From positions 1,547,501 to 1,611,500 of the forward strand of contig JAWQEG010000411.1 in the NCBI GenBank assembly GCA_033782935.1: a stretch of DNA of 64,000 nucleotides, given 5' to 3'. The stretch is from Petrolisthes cinctipes (lineage: Eukaryota > Arthropoda > Malacostraca > Decapoda > Porcellanidae). This document shows, in pieces, positions 61,151 to 64,000 of the stretch (position 1 is its first letter; each line of letters starts with the position of its first letter). A program made the translations under genes and the position numbers. The notes beneath the pieces were generated by a model. That model made no database searches and was not told the origin of the DNA. It saw only the letters and a list, made by a program, of their open reading frames with translations.

Positions 61151-64000
61151 TTTTGAGCCTGAATTTGAGATATAAACGGGTACCGAAGATGCATGCACAT
61201 ATCGACTTTTGGGCACCTGAAATATCGATTTTGAGCATGTTTTGAGCCTATATTTTAAAAACATTCTAGCACTGCGTAGGCATGTACAGATCGCTTCTGG
61301 GACCCCAAAATATCGAATTTTCGGGTGTTTTGAGCCTGAATTTGAGATATAATCGAGTATAGAAGATGCATACACATATTGACTTGGGGCACCAAAAATA
61401 TCGTTTTTCAGCATGTTTTGGGCCTGAATTTTGAAAATACTCTAACACGGAGTAGGCATGTACAGATCGATTCTGGGACCCCAAAATATCGAATTTTCGG
61501 GTGTTTAGGGCCAGAATTTGAGATATAAACGGGTACAGAAGATGCATGCACATATAGACTTTTGAGCACCTAAAAGATCGATTTTCAGTATGTTTTTTGC
61601 CTGTATTTTGAAAATACTCTAACACGGAGTAGGCATGTACAGATCGCTTATGGGACCCCTAAATATCGAATTTTCGGGTGTTTTGGGCCTTAATTTGAGA
61701 TATCGCCTTTACGCACCTAAAATATCGATTTTCAGTATGTCTTTGGCCTGTATTTTGAAAATATTCTAACACGGAGTAGGCATGTACAGATCGCTTCTGG
61801 GACCCCTAAATATCGAATTTTCGGGTGTTTTGGGACTGAATTTGAGATATCGACTTTTTGGCACCTAAAATATCGATTTTTAGCATGTTTTGAGCCTATA
61901 TTTTGAAAACATTCTAGCACTGCGTAGGCATGTACAGATCGCTTCTGGGACCCCAAAATATCAAATTTTCGGGTGTTTTGAGCCTGAATTTGAGATATAA
62001 ACGAGTGTAGAAGATGCATACACATAATGACTTTGGGCACCAAAAATATCGATTTTCAGCATGTTTTGGGCCTGAATTTTGAAAATACTCTAACACGGAG
62101 TAGGCATGTACAGATCCCTTCTGGGACCCCTAAATATCGAATTTTCGGGTGTTTTGGGACTGAATTTGAGATATCGACTTTTTGGCACCTAAAATATCGA
62201 TTTTTAGCATGTTTTGAGCCAATATTTTGAAAACATTCTAGCACTGCGTAGGCATGTACAGATCGCTTCTGGGACCCCAAAATATCGAATTTTCGGGTGT
62301 TTTGAGCCTGAATTTGAGATATAAACGAGTGTAGAAGATGCATACACATATTGACTTTGGGCACCAAAAATATCGATTTTCAGCATGTTTTGGGCCTGAA
62401 TTTTGAAAATACTCTAACACGGAGTAGGCATGTACAGATCGCTTCTGGGACCCCAAAATATCGAATTTTCGGGTGTTTAGGGCCAGAATTTGAGATATAA
62501 ACGGGTACAGAAGATGCATGCACATATCGACTTTTGGGCACCTAAAAGATCGATTTTCAGTATGTTTTTGGCCTGTATTTTGAAAATACTCTAACACGGA
62601 GTAGGCATGTACAGATACCTTCTGGGACCTCTAAATATCGAATTTTCGGGTGTTTTGGGACTGAATTTGAGATATCGATTTTTTGGCACCTAAAATGTCG
62701 ATTTTTAGCATGTTTTTAGCCTATATTTTGAAAATATTCTAGCACTGTGTAGGCATGTACAGATTGCTTCTGGGACCCCAAAATATTGAATTTTCTGGTG
62801 TTTTGAGCCTGAATTTGAGATATAAACGGGTACAGAAGATACATGCACATATCGACTTTTGTGCATCTAAAATATCGATTTTCAGCATGTTTTGGGCCTG
62901 TATTTTGAAAATACTCTATCACGGAGTAGGCATGTACAGATCGCTTCTGGGACCCCAAAATATCGAATTTTAGGGTGTTTAGGGCCAGAATTTGAGATAT
63001 AAACGGGTACAGAAGATGCATGCACATATCGACTTTTGGGCACCTAAAAGATCGATTTTCAGTATGTTTTAGGCCTGTATTTTGAAAATACTCTAACACG
63101 GAGTAGGCATGCACAGATACCTTCTGGGACCTCTAAATATCGAATTGTCCGGTGTTTTTGGACTGAATTTGAGATATCGATTTTTTGGCACATAAAATGT
63201 CGATTTTTAGCATGTTTTTAGCCTATATTTTGAAAATATTCTAGCACTGTGTAGGCATGTTCAGATTGCTTCTGGGACCCCAAAATATTGAATTTTCGGG
63301 TGTTTTGAGCCTGAATTTGAGATATAAACGGGTACAGAAGATACATGCACATATTGACTTTGGGCATCTAAAAGATCGATTTTCAGTATGTTTTAGGCCT
63401 GTATTTTGAAAATACTCTAACACGGAGTAGGCATGCACAGATACCTTCTGGGACCTCTAAATATCGAATTTTCGGGTGTTTTGGGACTGTATTTGAGATA
63501 TCGACTTTTTGGCACCTAAAAGATCGATTTTTAGCATGTTTTTAGCCTATATTTTGAAAATATTCTAGCACTGTGTAGGCATGTACAGATTGCTTCTGGG
63601 ACCCCCAAAATATTGAATTTTCGGGTGTTTTGAGCCTGAATTTGAGATATAAACGGGTACAGAAGATACATGCACATATTGACTTTGGGCATCTAAAATA
63701 TCGATTTTCAGCATGTTTTGGGCCTGAATTTTGAAAATACTCTAACACTGAGTAGGCATGTACAGATCGCTTCTGGGACCCCAAAATATACCGAATTTTC
63801 GGGTGTTTAGGGCCAGAATTTGAGATATAAACGGGTACTGAAGATGCATGCACATATCGACTTTTGGGCACCTAAAAGATCGATTTTCAGTATGTTTTAG
63901 GCCTGTATTTTGAAAATACTCTAACACGGAGTAGGCATGCACAGATACCTTCTGGGACCTCTAAATATCGAATTTTCGGGTATTTTGGGACTGAATTTGA
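61151..64000. repeat. 5,336-bp tandem duplication, copy 2 (runs off the window)
   Basis: This copy matches 55,815-58,664 to the end of the window. It carries even the rare two-base insertion AAAATATACCGAATTTT (58,450s and 63,780s) and the extra C in GGGACCCCCAAAATATTG (58,262 and 63,600). Differences are few, for example GACCCGAAAATATCG at 57,117 against GACCCCAAAATATCG at 62,453, and TTTTCAGGTATTTTGG at 58,640 against TTTTCGGGTATTTTGG at 63,976. Confidence 0.92.

Larger units (their letters stand above)
1..64000. repeat. Uninterrupted satellite DNA array (176/148-bp monomers)
   Basis: The entire window is built from one monomer in head-to-tail orientation. The phrase GTAGGCATGTACAG recurs every 147/148 or 176/177 bases with small changes. 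All copies read the same way on the + strand; I saw no inverted block, unrelated insertion, microsatellite or gene. A hand count of a consensus long monomer gives about 41% G+C with 7 CpG against about 7.2 expected, so CpG is not depleted. Such a homogeneous array is typical of eukaryotic centromeric, pericentromeric or subtelomeric heterochromatin; which of these cannot be told from the sequence. I do not recognise the family and give no name. The array continues past both ends of the window. No stretch over 300 bases holds anything else. Confidence 0.98.

Noticed and set aside
1..64000. CENP-B box
   Set aside because: I looked for the TTCG....A..CGGG pattern on both strands of the consensus. 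TTTTCGGG is present but the required spacing and bases are not.
1..64000. CRISPR array
   Set aside because: Units are 147-177 bp, with no separate conserved repeat plus unique spacers; every part of the unit is repeated.
1..64000. Primate alpha satellite (171 bp) or another named satellite family
   Set aside because: The length is near but the monomer sequence is not one I recognise, and it splits into 88-bp halves. I give no family name.

Overview
The whole 64,000-base window is one uninterrupted head-to-tail satellite DNA array. I found no protein-coding gene, RNA gene, transposon, CRISPR array or unique sequence. Every stretch I read on the + strand is a variant of one monomer in one orientation. 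Roughly 385 monomers are present (an estimate from average monomer length). This points to eukaryotic heterochromatin, centromeric, pericentromeric or subtelomeric. I cannot name the species. A plant would be a reasonable first guess from the monomer length, but that is low-confidence inference.

The monomer has two main length classes: a long form (L, 176-177 bp) and a short form (S, 147-148 bp). L consists of two diverged but clearly homologous half-units of 89 and 88 bp (A and B). S is L without a 29-bp segment of half A that lies between two ATAT direct repeats. Monomers are arranged mostly as L-S dimers (about 324 bp) or L-L-S trimers (about 501 bp). These are nested in larger higher-order repeats (HORs).

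Layout. 1-5,304: HOR of 1,974 bp (12 monomers) and a 2,298-bp version (14 monomers). 5,305-7,457: transitional block with 1,345- and 993-bp spacings. 7,458 to about 25,290: a 12-monomer HOR of 2,024 bp, with shortened (1,494, 1,856), alternative (2,003) and expanded (3,718) copies. About 25,290-33,027: trimer-based zone with 2,504-, 1,828-, 3,007- and 500-bp spacings. 33,028-44,357: a 5,665-bp unit present twice in tandem, the two copies identical wherever I compared them. About 43,660-57,140: a 7.4-kb block followed by an edited second copy, differing by gains or losses of whole monomers. 55,815-64,000: a 5,336-bp unit whose second copy runs off the window, with a 1,002-bp six-monomer repeat inside it.

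There are no genes to act together. The biology here is repeat evolution: amplification at 88 bp, about 177 bp, about 0.3-0.5 kb, about 1-2 kb and about 5-7 kb, with unequal exchange in monomer register. The many short reading frames, mostly on the minus strand, are by-products: 177 is 59 codons, so frames stay open through consecutive long monomers and yield the same peptides repeatedly. Lengths and offsets were counted by hand. Percent identity, monomer family trees and database matches were not computed.
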